From positions 248,001 to 312,000 of the forward strand of contig JAFEMH010002567.1 of the NCBI GenBank assembly GCA_022495995.1: a DNA stretch of 64,000 nucleotides, in the 5' to 3' direction. A program made the position numbers and the translations under genes. Source of the stretch: Adenophora triphylla var. japonica. Its lineage: Eukaryota > Streptophyta > Magnoliopsida > Asterales > Campanulaceae. Below the pieces are notes generated by a model. It saw only the letters and a program-made list of their open reading frames with translations, did no database searches and had not been told where the DNA came from. This document shows, in pieces, positions 54,424 through 64,000 of the stretch; position 1 is the stretch's first letter, and each line of letters begins with the position of its first letter.

Positions 54424-55096
54424 AATACTGCTTGTACTGCTAACCCTTTTGCAGATACTTACATTGCGAGTCACCTTTAGAAGTTAAGGGACATGATTAT
54501 GAACGTGCCAGGCTTTACACCACCTATTTAGCAAGTCTCACCAACATGTTACAATCAATCTCCCTTTTTACCAGCAATTGCGCATGTCGACATCCCCAAA
54601 GGATTTAGCGTGCCAACCATGAAGTTGTATGACGGAAGCTCAGATCTTGAGGAGCACGTCGCTCATTATTAGGAGAAGATGGATATCGTTCGCATTCCAC
54701 TCTAGTTCCGAGAGGCGTGCCTATGCAGTGGGTTCAATTTAACATTAGTAGGACCTGCCTTAAAGTGGCTAATTTGTCAAGCGCCAGGCTCCATTGGATC
54801 ATTCACTCAGCTTGTCAACATGTTCAACAATCAGTTCTCTTGCAGCCGACAGTTCAAGAAGCTCACCAGTGATCTCTATCGCATCACCCAGCAGCCCGCT
54901 GAAGCATTGAAGGACTATGTTAACAGGTTCAACCAAGAGGTCCTAAAAATCCCCAACTTGGATATGGCGACAGCTGCTGAAGCCTTCAAAATGGGCTTGA
55001 AGAAAGATTCTCCGTATTATGAAGACTTGGTGATGAACCAATTCAAGAGAATGGAGGACACCCAGAATCGAGCATTAAGATTCATCAGGCTAGAAC
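54424..55096 (+). pseudogene. Element E gag fragment (family A type)
   Basis: Plus-strand gag that begins at the D LTR edge and matches A1 gag: NPFADTYIASHL, KLRDMIMNVPGFTPP, AIAHVDIPKGFSVPTMKLYD, then FNNQFSCSRQFKKLTSDLYR, LKDYVNRFNQEVLKIPNLD, AFKMGLKKDSPYYEDLVM and RALRFIRLE. Stops are present near 54477, 54526, 54672 and 54703. At about 55093 it changes without spacer into B-type protease in another frame. Confidence 0.88.
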
Positions 55097-56242
55097 ATGG
55101 ACCTAGATCTCCCCCAGTTTGGAGCCGATCATAATGAGCCTCTCTTCATCATGGTCCAGCTAGATGAAAGGCGTCTCCCTCGGGTTTTAGTTGACAATGG
55201 GTCCGGAATGAACATCCTCCCAGCAAAGATCATGAGCCTGCTTGGCATCAAGCCCACAGATCTGAAGCCTTCCTCCCTCACAGTCAAGGCCTATGACTCA
55301 ACATCCCGTACTGTACTTGGGGCTGCCACTTTAAACCTCTGGTTCGGCAAGAAATTGATACCCGTAGAATTCCAAGTCATTGATATCCCAATCACCTTTA
55401 ATGCTCTGTTGGGAAGACCTTGGCTGTGCCAGGTTAACGGGGTTGCTTCGAGCCTTCATCAGTGTGTAAAGTTCATTTCAGATGGGGATCTAACAACCAT
55501 TTATGGTGACCTAGTCACTTTGAAAGGCACCGACACGGGTGGAATACCCATCCTGGAGATCAAACATGATGAGGATGGTCTCATGCTGACTGGCTTCACG
55601 GTCGAGTCCCATAAGGTCCAAGTTTGCAACGTGGATCTTACTGTCACCCGAGACAAAATCCCTCCTGTTATGAGGATGATGAGAAAGATGAATTACCTAC
55701 CTGGTCTGGGTCTTGGGAAGCACCTACAAGGAACTCACAAGGTCATTGAGGTGAAGGAACAGAAAACTCGCCATGGCCTGTGAAATGACCCAACCTCAGA
55801 GGGGATTGCAAGAGAGAAAGAAATTGCTCGGAAAAGAAAGGAAGCTGCTACAGGAAAGGTCCCTTTCAATGGCCCCAAATTTCCCTCTTTCAGTCTTGAC
55901 ATGACTGACTACTTCGTGAAATGCGCTCCACAGCTGGATGTTGCCATAGTTAAAGAGCCCACAGAAGGCTGGCTGAAGCTATAGGAGAACCTCAGTAAGT
56001 TCAGGGGAACCAGAGCCAACCCCGTCCGTAGAATGTTCCTCAACCTACCCAAGATACCTGGGGTTACTACCACCATGAAGAGCAAGTACACTTTCAAGAG
56101 GGTACCAGAGCTGGTAAAGCAGTTTGAGAAGCTCAACGGAGTCATTCCAACTGTCGAGAAGGCCACAATAGCTGAGTTTGAACTGGTCATGCCAAAGGCC
56201 AAGACTCCATAATTCTCCCTAGATGAATGGGATGGCCCCGTC
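55097..56242 (+). pseudogene. Element E aspartic protease and linker (family B type)
   Basis: 55097-55783: LDLPQFGADHNEPLFIMVQL, RVLVDNGSGMNILPAKIM (D-N-G-S), IKPTDLKPSSLTVKAYDSTS, FNALLGRPWLCQVNGVASSL, and a G-patch-like tail (NYLPGLGLGKHLQGTHKVIE). This is the uninterrupted counterpart of B protease 2. After the stop at 55783, degenerate coding continues (ENLSKFRGTRANPVRRMFLN, KYTFKRVPELVKQFEKLNG) with stops at 55983 and 56211. Confidence 0.88.
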
Positions 56243-58306
56243 ATGCAGCAGATATTTGGGGAAGAAGTGCACATTCCAGACCTGATCGACTGGGGCTCAA
56301 TGAAAGAAATGATCGCAGTAATTGAAGCAGGAGGACAGAAGTCGTTAGATGCCCGAGTCATGGTCATGCAGTCTGCCATGCCCTTGAAGAATTGGGAAAC
56401 TCTCTCCGGTCCGTCCGCGAGCAAAGAAGAAATGGTCACGAAGCTTGGATTGGTCCCCCGTCCCTTTATGTCCCCCTATTTCAAATCCTCTGAGTCTCTT
56501 GTCGTCGAATTCGAGTCCCTAGAGTCGTCTGATGGCCTTACGCCAGAAGACTATGAAGTTGTAGCAAATGCTGTACTTCCTTTTGCTATGAATGAAATGA
56601 TCGACCTTTCCGAGTATCCCCTGATTGCCACTTTAACTAATGATAAATTAACTAACAACTTAAAAAGGGTTAATAATGATTCACTATATAAAGATGCATA
56701 CACACTAAACGAACAATACATTATAGAAATCTTTAAGCAGGTTGTTGAGAAAGAGAAAAATCGAGCCCAAGCTGCCGAGGAGGTTTTGACTCGTGTGAAT
56801 CTGGGAACTACAAAAGAGCCTAAAGAGACGCAGATTGGCAGTTTCTTTGACGGGCCCGAACAAGCAACTCTGACGGAACTACTCAGGGAATTTGTGGATG
56901 TGTTTGCATGGTCTTACAAGGATATGCCCAACCTCGATCCCTTCATAGTGGAGCACCGGATACCGTTAGATCCAGAAGTCAAGCCAGTCAAACAGAAGCT
57001 GAGAAAGATCAAACCTGAGTGGTCGTTACAAGTAAAGGAAGAAATTGAGAAGATGCTCAAAGCAGGATTCATCCGGGTCATTGAGTACCCCTTCTGGCTC
57101 TCCAACATCATAACAGTCACCAAGGCTAATGGAAAAGTCAGATGCTGCGTGGATTTCAGAGATCTTAACAAAGCCAGCCCAAAGGATGACTTCCCCCTGC
57201 CCAACATTGACATGCTGGTGGACACCACAGCCAATTACGAGGTCAAGTCTTTCGTTGACGGTTTCGCCGGCTACAACCAGATCAAAATGGCCGAAGAGGA
57301 CCAGGCTAAGACATCTTTCACTACCCCCTGGGGAACATATTGCTATACAGTCATGCCGTTCGATTTGAAGAATGCTAGGGCTTCCTACCAGAGGGCTGCC
57401 ACTACCCTGTTCCATGACATGATTCATAAAGAAATAGAGGTCTACGTGGATGAAATGATAGTCCACTCCAAAGGATCCGATGGCCAACACTTCGTCGATT
57501 TGAGAAAATTCTTTGACCGCCTCAGAGAACATTCCATGAGGCTGAATCCAGCTAAATGCTCCTTCGGTGTCAAGCGAGGTAAAGTGTTGGGGTACATGGT
57601 GACTGAATGGGGAATCGAAGTGGACCCGCAGAAGATCAAAGCCATAGTCGAGATGAAACCACCTCGAACACTGACAGAAGTTAAATCTTTCATGGGAAGG
57701 CTACAGTACATAAGCCGTTTCGTGAATCAACTGACCCCCATCTGCGAGCCTATCTTTAAGTTAATGAAGAAGAGCACAACCACTGAATGGAACCCAGAAT
57801 GCCAGTTTGCTTTTGAAAAGATCAAGGCATACCTTGTGAATCCTCCGATCCTTTGTCCCCCACATCAGCAAAAGCCACTACTGCTGTACCTGACTGTCGC
57901 AGACACCGCAATTGGGGCTATGCTGGCACAGGAAAAGAAGCACTCCAAAGTTGAAAGAGTCATCTATTTTGTGAGCATGAAGCTACAGGGCAGTGAACTC
58001 AACTACTCAGTTTGGGAGAAAACCTGCGCAAGCCTGATATGGGTACTGGGAAAGTTGAAGCACTACATGCAGTCTCACTCGGTACATTTTGTCTCGAAAT
58101 TGGATCCCATCAAATACCTGTTCGACAAGCCCTCCCTCTCTATGAGATTGGCAAAGTGGTCGTTCTTTCTGGCCGAATACGACATCACTTATGTGACGAG
58201 AAAGTCCGTGAAAGGGCGAGTGATGGCAGACCAACTGGCTGACTTTCCAAGTGATGAATGCCAAGGACCTGAACCTCAATTCCCCGATGAAGGAATTTCG
58301 CTCTAG
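56243..58306 (+). pseudogene. Element E reverse transcriptase and RNase H, 687-codon ORF
   Basis: The longest open frame of the window. N-terminal linker (SSDGLTPEDYEVVANAVLPF, LNEQYIIEIFKQVVEKEKNR), RT fingers near residue 260 (KPEWSLQVKEEIEKMLKAGF), CCVDFRDLNKASPKDDFPLP, SFVDGFAGYNQIKMAEEDQA, MPFDLKNARASYQRA, then YVDEM near residue 395, thumb and connection (GYMVTEWGIEVDPQKIKAIV), and RNase H (YFVSMKLQGSELNYSVWEKT, HYMQSHSVHFVSKLDPIKYL, MADQLADFPS). The catalytic YVDD is changed to YVDE, and the FGLKNAGATYQ motif to FDLKNARASYQ, so polymerase activity is doubtful in spite of the open frame. Same family as B. Confidence 0.92.
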
Positions 58307-59257
58307 AAGGAGAAAATTACTGGCAACTCTTCTTTGACGGGGCAGCTAACAAACGAGGGAATGGAATAGGAATGCTCCTGGTTGACCCCACTGATGAACA
58401 TACTCCCATAGCCATAAAGCTCAACTTCGAGGTCACTAACAATGTCGCCGAGTATAAAGCCTGCATAGCCGGATTGGAGGCATCCGTAGAAAGGAACATC
58501 AAGGAGTTGGAAGTATACGGTGAATCTGCTCTCATCATCAACCAAGTGTCCAACAAATGGAAAACAATTGATCTGGGTATGCAAAAGTATCACGCCTATA
58601 TGGAAGACCTCGCAGCCCAGTTCAAGGAGGTAAGCTTCCACTACCTGCCCAGAAACTGCAACAGGTTCGCAGATGCCCTGGCAAAACTAGCCTTCCTTGT
58701 CGAAATACCGAAGGAAAATCAGTTAAACCCTTCAGGATTGGGAGAAGAGAAAACCCAGCCTACTGCTTTGAGATTGGGGCAGAGAGGGAACCGGTAGATG
58801 ACCCGTGGTATGCTCAAATTTACCAATACTTAAAAAGCGATGAAGCCTCCTTCAAAGATGAAGACGGGGAATACAAAGAAGGGATCAAGGCAAAAAGTAT
58901 GATGCCTCTGAAACGCTTGGCTTCCCACTACATCCTTCTGGGAGATACGCTGTACAAAAGGCGCTATCGAGGTCCCCTCTTACGCTGTATCAGCAAACAA
59001 AGGGCTGCCGAGATAATGAACAAAGTACATGGCGGTACCTGTGGCCCCCACATGAATGCTCGAGCCTTAATGCAGGTCATCCTAAGAATGGTCTACTTCT
59101 GGATCTCTATGGAGACGGATTGCATCCAATTCGTGAGAAGCTGCGACAAATGTCAGCGCTACTCAAATCTCAACCATTTGCCTCCGCACAACCTCTATTG
59201 CATGACAACCCCTTGGCCTTTTATTACCTGGGGAATCGACGTCATCGGCAAAGTTTC
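58307..59257 (+). pseudogene. Element E archaeal RNase H and integrase N-terminus
   Basis: 58310-58797: WQLFFDGAANKRGNGIGMLL, NFEVTNNVAEYKACIAGL, ELEVYGESALIINQVSNKWK (catalytic D of GDSAL changed to E), RNCNRFADALAKLAFLVEIP; a shift follows near 58730. 58800-59257: DDPWYAQIYQYL, then RRYRGPLLRCISKQRAAEIM, the zinc finger HGGTCGPHMNARALMQ...CDKCQR (intact HHCC) and the first core motif WGIDVIGKV. The frame runs into the 71-bp repeat array, so the catalytic core and C-terminus are lost. Confidence 0.9.
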
Positions 59258-61960
59258 AACACCGGCCGTCATCGTAAGACCGTCCTTTAACGAAAACTTA
59301 ACGGGTCCATTCCCTTCCTAGTTTTCAACCCCGGCCATCATCTTAAGCCCGTCATTTAAGGAAAACCTAACGGAAGTCCATTCCCTTCCTCGTTTTCAAG
59401 CCCGGCGGTCATCGTAAGCCCATCCTTTAACGAAAACTTGACGGAAATCCATTCCCTCACTAGTTTTCAACCCCGGTTGTCATCGTAAGCCCGTCCTTTA
59501 ACGAAAACTTAACAGAAGTCCATTCCCTTCCTAGTTTTCAACCCCGGCCGTCATCGTAAGCCTGTCCTTTAACAAAAACTTAACGGAAGTCTATCCCCTT
59601 CCTTGTTTTCAACCTCGGTCGTCATCGTAAGCTCGTCCTTTAACAAAAACTTCACGGAAATCCATTCCCTCCCTATTTTTCAACCCCGGCCGTCATCGTA
59701 AGCCCGTCCTTTAACGATAACTTAACGAAAGTCCATTCCCTTCCTAGTTTTCAACCCCGGCCGTCATCGTAAGCCCGTCCATTAACGAAAACTTAACAGG
59801 AGTCCATTGCCTTCCTAGTTTTCAACCCCGGCCGTCATCGTAAGCTCATCATTTAATGAAAACCTAACGAAAGTCCATTCCCTTCCTAGTTTTCAAGCCC
59901 GGCTGTCATCGTAAGACCGTCCTTCAACGAAAACTTGACGAAAGTCTATTCCCTTCCTCGTTTTCAACCCCAGCGGACATCGTAAGCCCGTCCTTTAACG
60001 AAAACTTAATGGAAGTCCATTCCCTTCCTAGTTTTCAACCCCGGCCATCATCGTAAGCCCATCCTTTAATGAAAACTTAACGGGAGTCCATTCCCTTCCT
60101 AGTTTTCAACCGGGCGTCATCGTAAGCCCGTCATTTAATGAAAACCTAACGGAAGTCCATTCCCTTCCTCGTTTTCAAGCCCGGCCGTCATCGTAAGCCC
60201 GTACTTTAACGAAATTTTGATGTAAGTCCATTCCCTTCCTCGTTTTCAACCTCGGCTGTCATCGTAAGCCCATCCTTTAACAAAAACTTAACGGAAGTAC
60301 ATTCCCTTCCTAGTTTTCAACCCCGACCGTCATCGTATGCCCGTCATTTAACGAAAACATAACGAAAGTCCATTCCCTTCCTCGTTTTCAAGCCTGGCCG
60401 TTATAGTAAGCCCGTCCTTTAACAAAAACTTAACGGAAGTCCATTTCCTTCCTAGTTTTCAACATCGGCCGTCATCGTAAGCCCGTACTTTAACGAAAAC
60501 TTCACGGAAATCCATTCCCTCCCTAGTTTTCAACCCCGGCCATCATCGTAAGCCCGTCCTTTAACGAAAACTTAACGGAAGCCCATTCCCTTCCTAGTTT
60601 TCAACCCCAGCCGTCATCGTAAGCCCGAACTTTAACGAAAACTTAACGAAAGTCCATTCCCTTCCTAGTTTTCAAGCTCGGCCGTCATCGTAAGCCCGTC
60701 CTTTAACGAAAACTTCACGGAAATCCATTCCCTCCCTAGTTTTCAATCCCGGTAATCAGCGTAAGCCTGTCCTTTAACGAAAACTTAACGGAAGTCCATT
60801 CCCTTCCTAGTTTTCAACCCCGACCGTCATCGTAAGCCCGTCCTTTAACGAAAACTTAACGGGAGTCCATTCCCTTCCTAGTTTTCAACCCCGACCGTCA
60901 TCGTAAGCCCGTCATTTAACGAAAACCTAACATAAGTCCATTCCCTTCCTCATATTCAAGCCCGACCGTCATCGTAAGCCCGTCCTTTAACGAAAACTTG
61001 ACGGAAGTCCATTACCTTCCTCGTTTTCAACCTCGACCATCATCGTAAGCCCGTCCTTTAACGAAAACATAACGGAAGTCCATTACCTTCCTAGTTTTCA
61101 ATTCCGGCCGTCATCGTAAGCCCGTCCTTTAACGAAAACTTAACTGGAGTCCATTCCCTTCCTAGTTTTCAACCACGGTCGTCATCATAAGCCCGTCCTT
61201 TAACGAAAACTTAACGGAAGTCCATTCCCTTCCTAGTTTTCAACCTTTGCCGTCATTGTGAGCGTGTCCTTTAACGAAAATTAACGGAAGTCCATTCCCT
61301 TCCTAGTTTTCAACCCCGGTCGTCATCGTAAGCCCGTCCTTTAATGAAAACTTAACGGAAGTCTATTCCCTTCCTAGTTTTCAACCCCGGCCGTCATCGT
61401 AAGCCCGTCCTTTAATGAAAACTTAACGGAAATCCATTCCCTTCCTAGTTTTCAACCCCGGCCTTCATCGTAAGCTCGTCCTTTAACGAAAATTTAACGG
61501 AAGTCCACTACCTTCCTAGTTTTCAACCCTGGCCGTCATCGTAAGCCCGTCCTTTAACGAAAAATTAACGAAAGTCCATTCCCTTCCTAGTTTTCAACCT
61601 CGGCTGTCATCGTAAGCCCGTCCTTTAACAGAAACTTAACGGAAGTCCATTCCCTTCCTAGTTTTCAACCCCGGACATCACCGTAAGCCCGTCCTTTAAC
61701 GAAAACCTAACGGAAGCCCATTCCCTTCCTAGTTTTCAACCCCGGCTGTCACCGTAAGCCAGTCCTTTAACAAAAACTTAACGGAAGTCCAATCCCTTAC
61801 TAGTTTTCAACCCCGGCCGTCATTGTAAGCCCATCCTTTAACGAAAACTTAACGAAAGTCCATTCCCTTCCTCATTTTCAATCCTGGCCGTCATCGTAAG
61901 CCCGTTCACTTAATGAAAACCTAATGGAAGCCCATTTCCCTTCCTTATTTTCAAGCCCGC
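59258..61960 (+). repeat. 71-bp tandem repeat (satellite-like) array
   Basis: About 38 head-to-tail copies. The unit contains CCCCGGCCGTCATCGTAAG, CCCGTCCTTTAACGAAAAC, TTAACGGAAGTCCATTCCC and TTCCTAGTTTTCAA. The spacing measured between successive TCATCGTAAG motifs is 71 bp (59551, 59622). Copies differ by several substitutions each. The GGCCGTCATCGTAAGCCC core is found singly in the 3' UTR of B (minus strand, 19200-19420). Confidence 0.96.
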
Positions 61961-62150
61961 ACCAAGAACGCACATCCCTAGCAATTTCCAAACTACGTCC
62001 AGGCTTGATTCCTTTCCGGGATACGTAGGTAGCCTACCATAGGTCCAGCCACTTGACCAATACGGTTACCCTTTTCCCCGGCAGTTATCGTAAGCCCGAA
62101 TCTTCCCCAGAGAGAATGCCGTCAAATAATCTTCCTCAAGTACTAAACCT
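61961..62150 (+). other. Unique 3' UTR segment of E
   Basis: Between two arrays. It contains GGCTTGATTCCTTTCCGGGA, TACGTAGGTAGCC and GTCCAGCCACTTGACC, a copy of the block also found at about 63348-63410 and in B at 18590-18660. Confidence 0.6.
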
Positions 62151-62905
62151 CAATTTAGGTTCATACTCCTTAACAAAGTCTTGACTTTGGTTCATACTCC
62201 TGAACTAAGTCCCAATTTAGGTTCTTACACTAAACTAAGTCCCAATTTAGGTTCATACTCCTGAGCCGAACCTCGACTTAGGTTCATACTCCTGAACTAA
62301 GTCCCAATTTAGGTTCATACTCCTGAACTAAGTCCCAATGTAGGTTCATACTCCTGAACCGAACCTCGACTTAGGTTCATACTCCTGAACTAAGTCCCAA
62401 TGTAGGTTCATACTCCTGAACCGAACCTCGACTTAAGTTCATACTCCTGAACTAAGTCCCAATGTAGGTTCATACTCCTGAACCGAACCTTGACTTTAGT
62501 TCATACTCCTGAACTAAGTCCCAATGTAGGTTCATACTCCTGAACTGAACCTCGACTTAAGTTCATAATCCTGAACTAAGTCCCAATGTAGGTTCATACT
62601 CCTGAACCGAACCTTGACATAAGTTCATACTCCTGAACTAAGTCCCAATGTAGGTTCATACTCCTGAACCGAACCTCGACTTAAGTTCATACTCCTGAAT
62701 CAAACCTCGACTTAAGTTCATACTCCTGAACTAAGTCCCAATGTAGGTTCATACTCCTGAACTGAACCTCGACTTAAGTTCATACTCCTGAACTAAGTCC
62801 CAATGTAAGTTCATACTCCTAAACCGAACCTCGACTTAAGTTCATACTCCTAAACTAAGTCCCAACTTAAATTCATACTCCTGAACTAAGTCTCAATTTA
62901 GGTAT
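62151..62905 (+). repeat. 31/62-bp tandem repeat array
   Basis: Units GGTTCATACTCCTGAACTAA plus GTCCCAATGTA (31 bp) alternate with GTTCATACTCCTGAACCGAA plus CCTCGACTTAA, making a 62-bp higher-order unit repeated about nine to eleven times. Confidence 0.95.
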
Positions 62906-63250
62906 AGACGCTTTTGCTAGGTCGAATCAGTCTTCGGCAACGCTTTCGCTAGGTCGAATACATCTTCGGCAACGCTTCCGCTAGTCGAATATTTCTTCGG
63001 CAACGCTTCCTCTAGGTCGAATCAGTCTTCGGCAACGCTTCCGCTAAGTCGAATACGTCTTCGGCAACACTTCCACTAGGTCAAATACGTCTTCGGCAAT
63101 GCTTCTGCTAGGTCGAATACGTCTTCGGCAATGCTTCCGCTAGGTCAAATCAGTCTTCGGCAATGCTTCTGCTAGGTCGAATACGTCTTCGGTAACACTT
63201 CCGCTAGGTCGAATATGTCTTCAGCAACGCTTCCGCTAAGTCAAGTTTTC
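62906..63250 (+). repeat. 32-bp tandem repeat array
   Basis: About eleven copies of GCTTCCGCTAGGTCGAATAC plus GTCTTCGGCAAC. Confidence 0.94.
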
Positions 63251-63513
63251 CTTCGGCAACACCTTTGTTAGTTGAGTCTACCTTCGACGATGAAAATGCG
63301 GTGGGGGGTCCATTTGTTTGACGGATTCTTTCCCCCGCAAGACCTGAACTACGACTGGCTTGATTCCCGCAAGGTATATGTAGGAATCCTTTCATTAAGG
63401 GTCCAGCCATTCGACCGCCTCGGTCACCCCCTCGCCCATCTCAGCAACATTTGCCAGATTGGGGTCCTCATTTGTCAACGAACCCACTTCCCTTGGAAGT
63501 ACCATCACCGAGG
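63251..63513 (+). other. 3' UTR end of E with polypurine tract
   Basis: Contains CTACGACTGGCTTGATTCCCG and AAGGGTCCAGCCATTCGACCG, equal to B 18590-18665 read on the minus strand. It ends ATCACCGAGG, in the polypurine tract position, just before the LTR start. Confidence 0.65.
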
Positions 63514-64000
63514 TGCTAAGTACCCCAATCTGGGTCGTTAATGTCCCCTCAGCCCAAATTAATGATTTAAAATCATTTAGGGGCATTTTGGACATTATTT
63601 TGACAATTTGAATAAGGAAGGACCTCTTAGGAATAAAAAAATGGACAATTACCTCGCTGGAAGTCTGTCATTTCCAAGGAAAAGGAATATTGACCATTTA
63701 TATAAGCCAAAACTGCCAGAAATAGCTTTCTGCAAAAAATAGGAACGCCTGCTGGGGTCATCCGCGCGGATGAGATTGTACCTACAATCTTGTCCACGCA
63801 GATAAGATCAGCACCCAGGCAACCTATATATACCCCCCTTCTTCCTCAGTTTAATATAGAGAAAAAAGCCCCAAAAAATACGAAAACCTACTGTCACTCT
63901 GCCCAAATCAACCCTCAAACAACCATTTACACCTTCAAAACTCAAATTCCACACCATATTCATCCTCTAATCCATCCCAAAACCACTCCTAACCCTTTGA
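63514..64000 (+). repeat. 3' LTR of E, cut by the window edge
   Basis: Starts TGCTAAGTACCCCAATCTGG, GTCGTTAA, which aligns with the B LTR start TGTAAGTACCCAAATCCGGATCGTTAA-like. A TATA box lies 311 bp in, followed by an A/C-rich leader (CCAAATCAACCCTCAAACAA). It runs off the right end. Confidence 0.7.
63825..63832 (+). promoter_or_regulatory. TATA box of the E LTR
   Basis: TATATATA in CCTATATATACCCCCC, followed about 30 bp later by CAGTTTAATATAGAG, a plausible start region. Confidence 0.65.

Noticed and set aside
59258..61960. CRISPR-like array of short repeats
   Set aside because: Units are contiguous 71-bp tandem repeats without unique spacers, in plant DNA next to a retroelement.

Overview
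This is a stretch of plant (angiosperm, probably eudicot) nuclear DNA made almost entirely of nested and broken LTR retrotransposons. The evidence is Ty3/gypsy polyproteins of the Tat lineage (RT-RNaseH followed by a second, archaeal-type RNase H and integrase), a Pack-type hAT element carrying exons of a plant enzyme, and plant-only domains (plant mobile domain, DUF7745) on the antisense strand. I see no intact host gene, no rRNA or tRNA gene and no CRISPR array. The species cannot be named from the sequence.

Three related Tat families are present. Family A has LTRs of about 530-600 bp, PBS TGGCGCCCACCGAGGGGC and a four-exon antisense ORF. Family C is close to A and has the same PBS type. 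Family B is much larger, with LTRs of about 1.9 kb and PBS TGGCGACTCCGCTGGGGA.

Layout. 1-1810: 3' end of a + strand A element (A0), inserted in the reverse transcriptase (RT) region of a second + strand A element (A2). A2 occupies 1811-2862 and resumes at 10904-16354, ending in its 3' LTR. It is split by a complete minus-strand A element (A1, 2863-10903, TSD TTATC). 16572-45407: a complete 28.8-kb minus-strand B element with TSD GCATT/GCATC. Read left to right it holds the 3' LTR, a repeat-rich 3' UTR, two spliced or split antisense genes (plant mobile domain, then DUF7745-like), integrase, archaeal RNase H, RNase H and RT, a first and a second protease, gag, PBS and the 5' LTR. B is itself interrupted by a 1.8-kb hAT element with captured gamma-glutamyl hydrolase-like exons (23048-24864) and a 2.65-kb solo-LTR-like insertion (29923-32572). 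45560-49212 is a + strand C element remnant, joined tail to tail to a minus-strand C element (D, 49213-54423). 54424-64000 is a chimera (E) of A-type gag and B-type protease-pol, whose integrase runs into a 2.7-kb array of 71-bp repeats, then 62-bp and 32-bp repeats and a B-type 3' LTR cut by the window edge.

How the parts work together. In each Tat copy the sense genes (gag, protease, RT, RNase H, archaeal RNase H, integrase) would make and integrate the cDNA, and an intron-containing antisense gene lies convergent to pol before the 3' LTR. In families A and C a conserved palindrome lies between the two convergent units. All copies carry stops, frameshifts or deletions and look inactive. The most interesting signals are the antisense plant-domain genes, the hairpin arrays in the B LTR, the birth of satellite-like arrays from the B 3' UTR, the microhomology-bounded rearrangements and the Pack-hAT.
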